Source of the DNA: DATARH01 sp963746885
Lineage (GTDB): Bacteria; Pseudomonadota; Alphaproteobacteria; ATCC43930; CGMCC-115725
Length of the DNA: 64,000 bases
Direction of reading: 5' to 3'
Assembly (NCBI GenBank): GCA_963746885.1
Contig: CAVVDM010000020.1
Span: forward strand, 1 to 64,000
Each line of letters opens with the position of its first letter. Positions within the stretch are counted from its first letter, which is position 1. The notes below the pieces were generated by a model, which saw only the letters and a list, made by a program, of their open reading frames with translations, was not told where the DNA came from and ran no database searches. Positions 16,679 through 29,021 of this stretch are shown piece after piece. The position numbers and the translations under genes are program-made.

Positions 16679-18097
16679 TCAGCGGTCGATCCAGGCGATC
16701 CGCAGCACGTTGGTCGAGCCGGGTGTGCCGAACGGCACGCCGGCGGTAATGACGACGCGCTGGCCGGACCCGGCGATCTCCTCGCGATAGGCGGTGCGAA
16801 CCGCCTTCTGCACCATGTCGTTGAAGCTCTTGATGTCGGCCAGGTGCACGCAATGCGCGCCCCATAAGAGGGCCAGGCGGCGCGCCGTCGCGAGATTCGG
16901 GGTCAATGCCAGGATCGGCGCGGCGGGCCGCTCGCGCGCCGCCCGCAGCGCGGTGGCGCCGGAACTGGTGAACGACACGATCGCGGCGGCGCCGACCGTC
17001 TCGGCGACCTGGCAGGCGGCGGCGCTGATCGCATCGGAGTTGGTGTGCTCGGGCGGCATGCGGCTGGCGTCGAGCGTCGCGAAATAGAGCGGGTCTTCCT
17101 GCACCCGGCGGGCGATGCGGTCCATCATCGTGACCGCTTCGATCGGGTATTGGCCGACTGCGGTCTCGGCCGACAGCATGACCGCGTCGGCGCCCTCGTA
17201 GACGGCGGTCGCGACATCGGAGGCTTCCGCCCGGGTCGGGGTCGGCGCACTGACCATCGACTCGAGCATTTGCGTCGCGACGATGACCGGCTTGCCGGCG
17301 ACCCGGCAGGCGTGAATGACCTGTTTCTGGACGCTCGGCACATCCTCGGGCGGCATCTCGACGCCGAGATCGCCGCGCGCCACCATCAGCGCATCGGCCA
17401 GATCGATGATCTCGTCGAGCCGCCGGATCGCTGCCGGCTTCTCCAGCTTGACCAGCAGCCCGGCGGCGTTGCCGACCAGCTTTTTGCCCTCGGCGACGTC
17501 CTCGGGCCGCTGGACAAAGGATAGCGCGATCCAATCGGCGCCCTGCTCCAGCGCAAAAGACAGATCGGCGCGGTCCTTTTCGGTGATCGCCGAGATCGGC
17601 AGCACGACCTGCGGCACGTTGACGCCCTTGTGGTTCGACAGCGTGCCGCCGACGATGACCTCGGTCGCGGCGAAATCGCCGCCGCAATCGACCACCCGAA
17701 GCCGCACCTTGCCGTCGTCGAGCAGCAGATCGGTCCCCGCGGCCAGGGCCGCGAAGATCTCGGGATGGGGCAGGGGGGCCCGACGCTGATCCCCGGGGCG
17801 CGGGTCGAGGTCAAGGCGAAACGTGGCGCCGGCCGCAAGTTCGACCCTTCCGGCGGTGAAATCGCCGAGTCGCAGCTTGGGCCCCTGCATGTCGGCGAGT
17901 ATCCCGATCGGCCGGCCGGTATCGGCCTCGATCCGGCGGATCTCCTCGAACAGGGCGCGATGCTGATCGTGCGTGCCGTGGCTGAAATTGAGGCGGAACA
18001 CATCGACCCCGGCATCGAACAGGGCGCGCAGCCGCTCGGCGCTGGCGCTCGCCGGCCCCAGCGTCGCCACGATCTTGGCGCTGCGCAGCCGCCGCAT
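16679..18097 (-). CDS. pyk: Pyruvate kinase
   Basis: Converts phosphoenolpyruvate and ADP to pyruvate and ATP. With the ATG at 18097 the protein has 472 residues and starts MRRLRSAKIVATLGPAS, the expected N-terminus; the frame is open further up to 18175, overlapping the kinase gene. The barrel residues are present: NFSHG, ILADMQGPKLRLG (a conserved lysine-containing stretch), TEKDRADLSFALEQGADWIALSFVQ, the active-site MVARGDLGVEMPPEDVPSVQKQVI and TQMLESM. It lies directly downstream of glycerate 2-kinase on the same strand, so 2-phosphoglycerate made there can flow via enolase to this enzyme. Confidence 0.95.
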   Translation of the reverse strand: MRRLRSAKIVATLGPASASAERLRALFDAGVDVFRLNFSHGTHDQHRALFEEIRRIEADTGRPIGILADMQGPKLRLGDFTAGRVELAAGATFRLDLDPRPGDQRRAPLPHPEIFAALAAGTDLLLDDGKVRLRVVDCGGDFAATEVIVGGTLSNHKGVNVPQVVLPISAITEKDRADLSFALEQGADWIALSFVQRPEDVAEGKKLVGNAAGLLVKLEKPAAIRRLDEIIDLADALMVARGDLGVEMPPEDVPSVQKQVIHACRVAGKPVIVATQMLESMVSAPTPTRAEASDVATAVYEGADAVMLSAETAVGQYPIEAVTMMDRIARRVQEDPLYFATLDASRMPPEHTNSDAISAAACQVAETVGAAAIVSFTSSGATALRAARERPAAPILALTPNLATARRLALLWGAHCVHLADIKSFNDMVQKAVRTAYREEIAGSGQRVVITAGVPFGTPGSTNVLRIAWIDR

Positions 18098-18122
18098 CGG
18101 CCGGTTCCGGCCGCGTGGCCGC

Positions 18123-19433
18123 TCAGCCACCGAGGGCACGTGCGAGGACGAGGATGGCGCGGAAGTCATTGACATTGGTCAGGGTCGGGCCGGTAACGAC
18201 GAGATCGCCAAGCGCTGCGAAAAAACCGTACCCGTCATTCTGCGCCAGCCTGTCTGCGATGGCGACGCCTTGCGACGCGGCACGCGAAATTGTGTCCGGA
18301 TAGACAATCGCTCCGGCATTGTCCTCGGTTCCATCGATGCCGTCGGTGTCGCAGGCCAGCGCGGCGATCCCCGCCGCGCCGTCGAGCGAAGCTGCCAGCC
18401 CCAGCAGGAACTCGCTGTTGCGGCCGCCGCGCCCTGTCGTGCCCCGCAGCGTGACCGTGGTCTCGCCGCCCGACAGCAGCACCGCCGGCGGCACCACGAT
18501 GCCGCTGCCGACCCGGAACTGTCCAGCGCCGACCTGCAGCGCGATCGCCGCATGCACCGATGCAACGTCGCGCGCCTCGCCCTCGATCCGGTCGCTGAGC
18601 ACGATCGGGGTGACGCATCGGGCGCTTGCCGCTTCGGCCGCGGCGGCAAGCGCCTGCTGCGGGCTTGCCACCAGCGTATAGCGGGTGCGACTGAAAACCG
18701 CATCCCCCGGCTTAGGCGTTTCCGCGGCGGTGGCGGCGAGGTGCGCCAACACGGCGGCGGGCTCGTCGATGCGATATTTGGCGAGCACGGCGCGGGCATC
18801 GGCAAAGCTGGTCGGGTCGGGAACCGTCGGCCCCGAGGCGATCACCGCGGGATCGTCGCCCGGCACGTCGGATATCGCCAGCGTCACGACACGGGCCGGG
18901 GCCGCGGCAGCGGCGAGGCGGCCGCCCTTGATCGCCGACAGGTGCTTGCGCACGGTATTGATCTCGCCGATCGTCGCACCGCACCGCAACAGGGCGCGCG
19001 TCACCGCCTGCTTGTCGGCGAGCGTCAGCCCGGGCGCCGGCAGGGCCAGCAGGGCCGAGCCGCCGCCCGAGATCAGGCAGACCAGCTGATCCTCGGGGCC
19101 GAGCCCTTGCGCGAGGGCAAGGATGCGGCGCGCCGCATCCTCCCCGGCCAGGTCAGGAACCGGATGGCTCGCCTCGATTACCCTGATGCGCGTGCACGGC
19201 ACGGCATGACCGCGGCGCGTGACGACGAGGCCTTCGAGCGGGCCGGGCCAGGCATCCTCGAAGGCGCGCGCCATCGCCGCCGCCGCCTTGCCGGCGCCGA
19301 CGACGACGGTGCGGCCGGCGACCGGCGCCGGCAGATGGCGGACGATCGCGCGAGCCGGATCGGCGGCGGCCAGGGCCGCGTCGAACAAGGCGCGCAGCAG
19401 GTCGCGCATGCCTTCCCGCTCGTCCGCATTCAC
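18123..19433 (-). CDS. Glycerate 2-kinase (MOFRL/GckA family)
   Basis: Phosphorylates D-glycerate to 2-phosphoglycerate, in photorespiratory-like, serine-cycle or tartronate/hydroxypyruvate pathways. The N-terminal domain carries VVVGAGKAAAAMA, LISGGGSALL and ISDVPGDDPAVIASGPTVPDPTSF; the C-terminal MOFRL domain has LLSGGETTVTLRGTTGRGGRNSEF and ALACDTDGIDGTEDNAGA, all diagnostic. The start is uncertain: GTG at 19433 (436 residues), TTG at 19454 or ATG at 19409. It ends 25 bp before the chosen pyk start, so both are likely in one operon. Confidence 0.92.
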   Translation of the reverse strand: MNADEREGMRDLLRALFDAALAAADPARAIVRHLPAPVAGRTVVVGAGKAAAAMARAFEDAWPGPLEGLVVTRRGHAVPCTRIRVIEASHPVPDLAGEDAARRILALAQGLGPEDQLVCLISGGGSALLALPAPGLTLADKQAVTRALLRCGATIGEINTVRKHLSAIKGGRLAAAAAPARVVTLAISDVPGDDPAVIASGPTVPDPTSFADARAVLAKYRIDEPAAVLAHLAATAAETPKPGDAVFSRTRYTLVASPQQALAAAAEAASARCVTPIVLSDRIEGEARDVASVHAAIALQVGAGQFRVGSGIVVPPAVLLSGGETTVTLRGTTGRGGRNSEFLLGLAASLDGAAGIAALACDTDGIDGTEDNAGAIVYPDTISRAASQGVAIADRLAQNDGYGFFAALGDLVVTGPTLTNVNDFRAILVLARALGG

Positions 19434-19613
19434 CCCTGAATCAGCCCCGGTCAATTCGCCTACTCGATTGGACTTGCCATTCGTGATGCCATTTCATATC
19501 GACCGTGCGGGAAAGACCAGCACTAGATCCCCGTCGCCACGCTTCCCCTCCCGCGTCAGGCGAGGGGCCACACGGACGGGGCCGGCCGCGGCTGCAGCAA
19601 GGGAGAGCATCGA

Positions 19614-21218
19614 GTGAGGGTTTTCGGCCGACGAGGCGCCGTTGTCGCGGCTTCGTTGGCGTCGCTCGCAATGATTGTGGCGCCGAGCCTCGCCCAGCCG
19701 CCGCATGCCGCGGCGGCCCCGGGCCAGGCCCAGCCGGTGCCGCAACCGGCCGCTCCGAGCCAAGCCAAGCCGCCGGCAACGCCGGCGCCGGCAAGCCCGC
19801 CGCAAACCGCCGCGGTGCCGAGCCAGGCGCCAGCCCCGGCGGCTGCGCCGTTTGCCGATGTGTTCGCCCACCTGGCCGGACGACTGGTCGGCGCGGTGGT
19901 TAATATTTCGACGCAGGCTGTTCCACAACCCACCAAGACCTCGCAGCAAGCGCCGCCGAATTCGCCAGGAACCACCCTCGACGAGGTGTTCCGCGACTTC
20001 TTCGGCGAGAACGGCGGTCCGGGTGCACCGGGTCCGCGGGTCGCCTCGCTCGGCTCGGGCTTCATCATCGATCCGTCGGGGTTGATCGTCACCAATAACC
20101 ATGTGATCGCGAACGCCCAGGAGATCACGGTGACGTTGTCTGACGATACGTCATTTCGGGCGCAGGTCGTCGGGCGCGACGCGGTCACCGACCTCGCCCT
20201 CCTCAAGGTCGACGCGAAGTCGCCGCTGCCTGCCGCCCGTTGGGGCGATTCGAGCAAGGCGCGGGTCGGCGACTGGGTGCTGGCGATCGGCAACCCGTTC
20301 GGCCTCGGCGGCAGTGTGACGGCGGGGATCATCTCGGCCACCGCGCGCGACATCCATTCGAGCCCGTATGACGACTATCTCCAGACCGACGCGTCGATCA
20401 ACCGGGGCAATTCCGGCGGGCCGATGTTTAACCTGGCGGGCGAGGTGATCGGCATCAATACGGTGATCTATTCGCCCTCCGGCGGCTCGGTCGGCATCGG
20501 TTTTGCGCTGCCCTCTGCCCTAGCCCGGCCGATAATCGAGCAGTTGAGGGCGACCGGAAAGGTCGAGCGCGGGTGGATCGGGGCGCGCATCCAGCCGGTC
20601 ACCGACGATCTTGCCGAAAGCGTCGGCCTCGACAAAAGCCGGGGCGCGATGATCGCCGCGATCGATCCCGGCAGCCCGGCGGCAGAGGCCAAGCTGCAGC
20701 CGGGCGACGTGATTCTCAGCTATGACGGGCAGGCAATCGAGCGCAGCCGGCAGTTGCCGCGGCTCGTCGCCGCAACCCTGCCTAACAAGTCGGTCAAGCT
20801 GGCGATCTGGCGCGACGGTAAGCAATTGGAGGTCGAGCTGAAAACGGCCACGCTGGATCTCAACCGGCCGCCGCCCACCCCGCCGGAGCCGGCGAAGCCG
20901 AAACCGCCGGTTACGATCGATGCGTTCGGCCTCAAGCTCGCCAAGGTCACCCCGGAACTGCGCAAGCGGTTCTCGCTGCCCGACTGGGCGAAGGGGGTTG
21001 TCGTCGTTCAGGTGCCGCCGAACAGCGTCGCGGCGGCGCAGGGAATGCGGCCGGGCGATCTGGTGATCGCCGTCGGTCACGCCGCGATTGCCAGCCCCGA
21101 GCAGGTGCCGCCGCTCTTGGCCGCGGCGAAGAAGGCCAATCAGAAAAAGGTGCTGGTCCGGGTTGAGCAACGCGGGGGCGGCATGCGCTTTGTCGCACTG
21201 CCGCCGGAAGCGGGTTGA
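19614..21218 (+). CDS. degP: Do/DegP-type periplasmic serine protease
   Basis: A 534-residue HtrA-family protease and chaperone of the envelope. A signal peptide (RRGAVVAASLASLAMIVAPSLA) is followed by a long Pro/Ala-rich low-complexity linker, then the trypsin-like domain with the triad visible as His in VTNNHVI, Asp in VTDLALLKV and Ser in INRGNSGGPMFN. Two PDZ domains follow (GWIGARIQPVTDDLAES and KLAKVTPELRKRF regions). The GTG start has GGGAGAG upstream. The Pro/Ala linker of about 60 residues is longer than in E. coli DegP. Confidence 0.93.
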   Translation: MRVFGRRGAVVAASLASLAMIVAPSLAQPPHAAAAPGQAQPVPQPAAPSQAKPPATPAPASPPQTAAVPSQAPAPAAAPFADVFAHLAGRLVGAVVNISTQAVPQPTKTSQQAPPNSPGTTLDEVFRDFFGENGGPGAPGPRVASLGSGFIIDPSGLIVTNNHVIANAQEITVTLSDDTSFRAQVVGRDAVTDLALLKVDAKSPLPAARWGDSSKARVGDWVLAIGNPFGLGGSVTAGIISATARDIHSSPYDDYLQTDASINRGNSGGPMFNLAGEVIGINTVIYSPSGGSVGIGFALPSALARPIIEQLRATGKVERGWIGARIQPVTDDLAESVGLDKSRGAMIAAIDPGSPAAEAKLQPGDVILSYDGQAIERSRQLPRLVAATLPNKSVKLAIWRDGKQLEVELKTATLDLNRPPPTPPEPAKPKPPVTIDAFGLKLAKVTPELRKRFSLPDWAKGVVVVQVPPNSVAAAQGMRPGDLVIAVGHAAIASPEQVPPLLAAAKKANQKKVLVRVEQRGGGMRFVALPPEAG

Positions 21219-21343
21219 GCAGCCGGCCGGTTGCGCGCCCGCGCGCAGGCGCCTCGACCGCCATCACGGAACCCGGCAGACGCCTCAAGCAACTTCTTGC
21301 ACGCCCAATGCGGGCCCGCCGGCCCAAGGATCGAGGAACGCCG

Positions 21344-21616
21344 ATGAGATTGCAGAGACTATGGCTCTATACCGGTCGCGACGATATTCTGCCTCCCCTC
21401 GTCGGTTGCGCGATCTTGTTGATATCGCTTCCTGGATTCTTAGTATTGCTATTTTTCCCCGATGCGGGCGGTGCCTATATCAGATTGGCAATGCTGGTTG
21501 TCCTGGGAAGCGGGGTCCTGTTGGGGCTCGCGGGTATTATTTTCGGAATTGCGACCTGTTCGTCGCCAGGAACTTGGACCTACCGGATCTCGCATGGCCG
21601 CATTTTCTGGCACTGA
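21344..21616 (+). CDS. Small two-helix membrane protein, unknown function
   Basis: A 90-residue protein with two strongly hydrophobic segments, ILPPLVGCAILLISLPGFLVLLFF near residues 15-38 and AMLVVLGSGVLLGLAGIIFGIA near 48-69, and a short polar C-terminus RISHGRIFWH. The frame is open from 21215, but the ATG at 21344 has GAGGA 8 bp upstream and gives a compact protein, so it is preferred. I recognise no family. It follows degP by about 125 bp and is less G+C-rich than its neighbours. It could be an envelope-stress accessory peptide, but nothing proves this. Confidence 0.55.
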   Translation: MRLQRLWLYTGRDDILPPLVGCAILLISLPGFLVLLFFPDAGGAYIRLAMLVVLGSGVLLGLAGIIFGIATCSSPGTWTYRISHGRIFWH

Positions 21617-21652
21617 CCGCGCCCTGATCGACGGTCCCAGGAAAATCGCCGC

Positions 21653-22294
21653 CTATTCCACATCGGGCTGCTTTGACGGGTGAGCATCCGCGAAGGCGGG
21701 GATCGCCATGCAGCTGTCGTAGACCCGCCTGACACGGGGATAGGGCGCGAGGTCGACGCCAAAGGTGCGGCTGGGCGTCACCTGCGTCACCACGCCGATA
21801 TCGGCGACGGTGGGCATGTCGCCGTGACAGAACCGGCCGCTTTCCGGATGCTCCGCGAGAAGCGTCTCCATCGCCGCAAGCCCGGCTTCGAGCCAATGGC
21901 GGATCCAGCCCAGGAGCTGGTCCTGGCCGAGGCCGAGTTCGTCGGTCAGGTAATGCCGGATGCGCGGCACGACGAGCGGGTGGCTGTCGGCGATATTGAT
22001 CAGTGCCACCCCGCGCACCCAGGCACGCGCCGCATTGTCGGCTGGCAGCAGCGGCGGCTCGGGGTATTTCTCCTCGAGGTATTCGAGGATCGCGAGCGAT
22101 TGGAACAGCTTGATGTCGCCGTCGATCAGCGTCGGCACGACCATCTGCGGGTTGATCGCGCGATATTCCGCGGCGAACTGGTCGCCCTTCTCCAGGTGCA
22201 GATAGATGTCGTCGCGCGACAAACCCTTCAGGTTGAGGGCGATACGAACCCGGAAACTCGCCTGCGAGCGGTAATAGGTGTAAAGTTTCAACAT
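21653..22294 (-). CDS. maiA: Maleylacetoacetate isomerase (zeta-class GST)
   Basis: A 213-residue glutathione transferase-like enzyme that isomerises maleylacetoacetate to fumarylacetoacetate in tyrosine/homogentisate breakdown. The N-terminal thioredoxin fold starts LKLYTYYRSQASFRVRIALNLKGL; the zeta-class SSCSWR-type active-site motif is here SQASFR, with the cysteine replaced as in some bacterial members. NPQMVVPTLIDGDIKLFQSLAILEYLEEKYP is the glutathione-binding half. Related GSTs for other substrates cannot be excluded because no homogentisate genes are nearby. It is divergent from pepN. Confidence 0.85.
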   Translation of the reverse strand: MLKLYTYYRSQASFRVRIALNLKGLSRDDIYLHLEKGDQFAAEYRAINPQMVVPTLIDGDIKLFQSLAILEYLEEKYPEPPLLPADNAARAWVRGVALINIADSHPLVVPRIRHYLTDELGLGQDQLLGWIRHWLEAGLAAMETLLAEHPESGRFCHGDMPTVADIGVVTQVTPSRTFGVDLAPYPRVRRVYDSCMAIPAFADAHPSKQPDVE

Positions 22295-22401
22295 TGCACC
22301 CTGCGCGGCTTTGTCAATTTTCCCGCCCTGCCGAGTGGCAAGCGCAGGGCTTTAGCGTGTATCGCGTTTGCGCGAAGATGTCAGGCCAATAGGTACCGTT
22401 C

Positions 22402-25065
22402 ATGCTCGACCTTGCCGATTCGACACCCCCTCAACCGACCCGCCTTGCCGACTACCGGCCGCCCGAGTTCGTCGTCGACACGGTCGAGCTGACCTTCGAT
22501 CTCGACCCGGCCGCGACGCATGTCGCCGCGCGCCTCGCCATGCGGCGCAATCCGGATGCGACGGGTGCGCCGCTGCGGCTTGACGGCGATGAGCTCGAAC
22601 TCGTCGGGCTGGCGCTTGACGGGAGCCCGCTCGACGCCGGGGCGTATCGCCTCGAGCCCGACGGCGCACTGGTGTTGGCCAATGTGCCCGACAGCTTCGT
22701 GCTCGACATCGCGACCCGCATCGCCCCCGAGCGCAACACGGCCCTCAACGGCCTCTACACCTCGGGCGGCAATTTCTGCACCCAATGCGAGCCCGAGGGG
22801 TTCCGCCGCATCACCTATTTCCTCGACCGCCCCGACGTCATGGCGCGCTACACGGTGACGATCCGGGCCGACAAAGCGCGCTACCCGGTGTTGCTGTCGA
22901 ACGGCAATCCGTCGGGCAGCGGCGACCTTGCGGACGGGCGGCATTGGGCAACATGGGTCGACCCGCACCCCAAGCCCTCCTATCTGTTTGCGCTGGTTGC
23001 CGGCGATCTCGTCGCGGTCAGGGACAGCTTCACCACCGGCTCGGGGCGCGAGGTGGCGCTGGCGATCTGGGTACGCCGCGGCGACGAGGACAAGTGCGGC
23101 CACGCGATGGCCTCACTGAAGAAGTCGATGCGCTGGGACGAGGAGACCTTTGGCCTCGAATACGATCTCGACGTCTTCAACATCGTCGCGGTCAGCGACT
23201 TCAACATGGGGGCGATGGAGAACAAGGGCCTCAACGTCTTCAACACGCGCTACGTGCTGGCCAAGCCGGAGACCGCGACCGACGCCGATTACCAGGCCAT
23301 CGAGGCGGTGATCGCCCACGAATACTTCCACAACTGGACCGGCAACAGGGTCACCTGCCGCGACTGGTTTCAGCTGTCGCTGAAGGAAGGGTTGACCGTG
23401 TTCCGCGATCAGCTGTTCTCGGCCGATCAGGGCAGCCCGGCGGTATGCCGCATCGGCAACATCCGCGCGTTGCGCGCCGCGCAGTTTCCCGAGGATGCCG
23501 GCCCGCTCGCCCATCCGGTGCAGCCGCAGAGCTATCTGCGCATCGACAATTTCTACACCGCGACGGTCTACAACAAGGGCGCCGAGGTGATCCGCATGAT
23601 GCACACGCTGCTGGGGGCGCAGGGGTTCCGCCGCGGCATGGACCGCTATATCGAGCATAACGACAACCACGCGGCGACGATCGGCGACTTCCTGGCGGCG
23701 ATGCAGGCGGGCGGCGAGGCCGATCTCGCCGGCTTCACGCGCTGGTATCAGCAGGCTGGCACCCCCGAGATCACCGTCACCGACCGTTACGACCCCGCGT
23801 CGCGCCGCTACGAGCTGGAGGTTGTGCAGCGCGTGCCGCCGACCCCGGGGCAGCCGGACAAAGCGCCGATGCCGGTGCCGCTCGCGCTCGGGCTCCTGGG
23901 CCCTAACGGTGACGAATTGGCGACCCGGCTCGACGGCGACGCTGCGCCCCACGCCGGCACGCGCGTCCTGGTGTGCGGCGAAGAGCGGCAGGTGTTCGAG
24001 TTCGTCGAAGTTCCGGTGCCGCCAGTGCCCTCGCTGCTGCGCAATTTCTCGGCCCCGGTCAAATTGCAGGGCGTGCCGCTCGACCGGCTCAAATTCCTCG
24101 CGATCCACGACACCGACCCGGTGGCGCGCTGGGATGCCGGGCAGCAGGTCGCGACCCGCATCCTGCTCGACCGGGTCGCAGCCTACCAGCGCGGCCAGGC
24201 GATGCCGCCGCTCGACCCCGACCTCGTCGCCGCGATGCGCGAGACCCTCGCCGGCGCGGCGCACGACCCGGCCTTTGCCGCCGAGGCGCTGGTCCTGCCG
24301 AGCGAAGCTGCCCTCGCCGACGAAATGGCCATCGTCGCGGTCGAGGCGATCCATGCCGCGCGCGAGAGCGCCCGTGCCGCGCTGGCCGGCGCGCTGGCCG
24401 CGCCGCTGGCGCAAGCCTACCGCGATCTCGCAGACATCCAGCCCTACCGCATCGATGGGCATTCGATCGGCCGGCGCGCGCTGCGCAATGTCTGCCTCGC
24501 TTATATCGCCGCGGGCGACCAGGCGGCCGGCGCGCTTCTCGCCAAGGAACAATTCGACCGCGGCGCCAACATGACCGATGTGCTGGCGGCGCTCGCCGTG
24601 CTCAACAACATCGACGGTCCCGAGCGCGACGCGGCGCTCGACGCGTTCTACCGGCGTTGGGCCGACGATCCGCTCGTCATCGACAAGTGGTTTGCCTTGC
24701 AGGCTCGCTCGTCGCTGCCCGGCACGATCGCCGCGGTGCGCGCCCTGACGGCACATCCTGCATTCACCCGCGCCAACCCCAATCGCGTGCGCGCGCTGGT
24801 CGGCACCTTCGCGCAAGCCAACCCGCTCTATTTTCACGCGGCGAGCGGCGAGGGGTATGCGTTCCTGGCGGACGAGGTGCTGGCGCTCGACAAGCCCAAC
24901 CCGACGACCGCGGCGCGCCTCGTGCAGCCGCTTGGCCAGTGGCGGCGCTACGACAGGGCGCGCCAGGGACTGATGCGCGCCGCGCTCGACCGCATCCTTT
25001 CGGCCTCCGGCCTCAGCCCCAACACTTACGAGATGGTGGCGAAAAGTTTGGGCGAGACGGGCTGA
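22402..25065 (+). CDS. pepN: Aminopeptidase N (M1 family)
   Basis: An 887-residue cytoplasmic zinc aminopeptidase of the E. coli PepN type. The exopeptidase motif GAMEN is at residues 270-274 and the zinc site HEYFHNW at 306 onward, with the third ligand Glu329 in SLKEGLTVFRDQLF. QCEPEGFRRITYFLDRPDVMARY is typical of the PepN subfamily, and the C-terminal helical domain runs to the end. The length equals the family norm and no damage is seen. It is divergent from maiA and converges with secA 9 bp downstream. Confidence 0.96.
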   Translation: MLDLADSTPPQPTRLADYRPPEFVVDTVELTFDLDPAATHVAARLAMRRNPDATGAPLRLDGDELELVGLALDGSPLDAGAYRLEPDGALVLANVPDSFVLDIATRIAPERNTALNGLYTSGGNFCTQCEPEGFRRITYFLDRPDVMARYTVTIRADKARYPVLLSNGNPSGSGDLADGRHWATWVDPHPKPSYLFALVAGDLVAVRDSFTTGSGREVALAIWVRRGDEDKCGHAMASLKKSMRWDEETFGLEYDLDVFNIVAVSDFNMGAMENKGLNVFNTRYVLAKPETATDADYQAIEAVIAHEYFHNWTGNRVTCRDWFQLSLKEGLTVFRDQLFSADQGSPAVCRIGNIRALRAAQFPEDAGPLAHPVQPQSYLRIDNFYTATVYNKGAEVIRMMHTLLGAQGFRRGMDRYIEHNDNHAATIGDFLAAMQAGGEADLAGFTRWYQQAGTPEITVTDRYDPASRRYELEVVQRVPPTPGQPDKAPMPVPLALGLLGPNGDELATRLDGDAAPHAGTRVLVCGEERQVFEFVEVPVPPVPSLLRNFSAPVKLQGVPLDRLKFLAIHDTDPVARWDAGQQVATRILLDRVAAYQRGQAMPPLDPDLVAAMRETLAGAAHDPAFAAEALVLPSEAALADEMAIVAVEAIHAARESARAALAGALAAPLAQAYRDLADIQPYRIDGHSIGRRALRNVCLAYIAAGDQAAGALLAKEQFDRGANMTDVLAALAVLNNIDGPERDAALDAFYRRWADDPLVIDKWFALQARSSLPGTIAAVRALTAHPAFTRANPNRVRALVGTFAQANPLYFHAASGEGYAFLADEVLALDKPNPTTAARLVQPLGQWRRYDRARQGLMRAALDRILSASGLSPNTYEMVAKSLGETG

Positions 25066-25074
25066 ACCAGCGGC

Positions 25075-27846
<2,772 letters not shown>

Positions 27847-27927
27847 GGGGACCTCGGACGGGGAGTGGAATGGCGCGACAAGGAGGGCACGGCGACGTTT
27901 GACAGATAGGCCGCAGGTGCCGGGGTG

Positions 27928-28872
27928 TCAATTCATCGTGCCTGGCCGCTCGAGGACGGACGCACTGCGCGCTACCCTGGCCCCAGTAACCAGTGTGGCC
28001 CCGTCCGCCGCCTGCCAGGGTAAAACCAGCCGACAGAATTTGACATGTATCAACGCCCCGTCAATCTGGCGCAAGACGGACTCTGCCACGGCAAGCTGAG
28101 GGATGCCTTCCGAAATCTCTTGCCTTAGTCGCCGCGCGTGGAGGCGCCCGACCTCGGCATCGGGCTGATCCTCGACATCGCGACCTTGCGCAATGCCCGC
28201 CCATTCCTTGCCATAGACGCTGAAACTGTCACCCCAATGCTCGATTATGACCCGCTCCGATCGCACGGGCTGCCGATATACCGCGACCATGGGCGACAGG
28301 CCGCACGCCTGCAAGCGTTCGAAAACCTCAGGTCCCCATCGTCCTTGGCGTCCTTGCCATAGGTGTAGAATCGGAAACAGGTATCCGCCAGCAATATCGC
28401 AGCAGCGCTCGATCGGCAGAGGCTTGCTTACGAGCCGTGTACGCGGCGAAGCGTTTCGCGCTGTGGCGACCAACGCCTGGATACGCTTGATCGCTAAATC
28501 TACGCCAACGACAATCTGCGATGTCGATGTCACGTCCTGACAGGAAATGGCGACGCGTACAGGTTCTAGTCTGGCGATGAGGTCAGCCAGTCCAGCAACC
28601 GCCTTTGCGGTGATGAGCTGCGGTCGTAGTCTTATTTCGACTCCAAAATCGCGGAATCTGACGCAAATGAAACCAATCGCGACCGCCTCAGATACGGGGT
28701 CTGGTCGGCGTGCTGGCTTGCAATTCAGTGGATGAGCGATTGTTCCAGGCACTGCCGGCCAAGCAGCCCCGCTATCGTCGATCAATAATATGTGATCTGC
28801 TTTCAAGTTATTGGTGAATCCTGATGGGGTGCCAAATGCTGTTCTTGCCTGCCGACATATGCAGACTATCAC
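27928..28872 (-). CDS. PAS_5-like hypothetical protein, A+T-richer than neighbours
   Basis: A 314-residue protein I cannot assign firmly. The central part (EIRLRPQLITAKAVAGLADLIARLEPVRVAIS, residues about 75-108) and the C-terminal half (LFPILHLWQGRQGRWGPEVFERLQ, then RDVEDQPDAEVGRLHARRLRQEI and FCRLVLPWQAADGATLVTGARV) resemble the layout of the alphaproteobacterial PAS_5 family. No catalytic or output domain is visible. Its codon and base composition is visibly less G+C-rich than secA and argJ on either side, suggesting later acquisition or relaxed constraint. The start is uncertain. It diverges from argJ. Confidence 0.55.
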   Translation of the reverse strand: MIVCICRQARTAFGTPSGFTNNLKADHILLIDDSGAAWPAVPGTIAHPLNCKPARRPDPVSEAVAIGFICVRFRDFGVEIRLRPQLITAKAVAGLADLIARLEPVRVAISCQDVTSTSQIVVGVDLAIKRIQALVATARNASPRTRLVSKPLPIERCCDIAGGYLFPILHLWQGRQGRWGPEVFERLQACGLSPMVAVYRQPVRSERVIIEHWGDSFSVYGKEWAGIAQGRDVEDQPDAEVGRLHARRLRQEISEGIPQLAVAESVLRQIDGALIHVKFCRLVLPWQAADGATLVTGARVARSASVLERPGTMN

Positions 28873-29021
28873 GCTTAATCGCCATCTTTCAATTGTGATC
28901 GCCGCCGCGGAGGGATCGGATTCTGTCGTAATTGGCGGCGCTTGTGTCGTGCGGCGCGGCGGCTTGTCCAGGCCGCCTCGATATGCAAGATGTCGCCACC
29001 GCGCCCTCGGAGAGCCTGCCG
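28873..29021. other. Divergent intergenic region between PAS-like gene and argJ
   Basis: This gap of about 150 bp should carry promoters for both directions. The argJ frame is open across much of it, and ATGs at 28932 and 28983 could extend argJ, but the ATG at 29022 fits the family best. No clear -35/-10 pair, ARG box or terminator was recognised. Confidence 0.5.

Noticed and set aside
23113..24837. A 574-codon minus-strand frame inside pepN
   Set aside because: It lies wholly antisense to an intact aminopeptidase with GAMEN and HEXXH motifs, and its translation is low-complexity and unlike any protein family.
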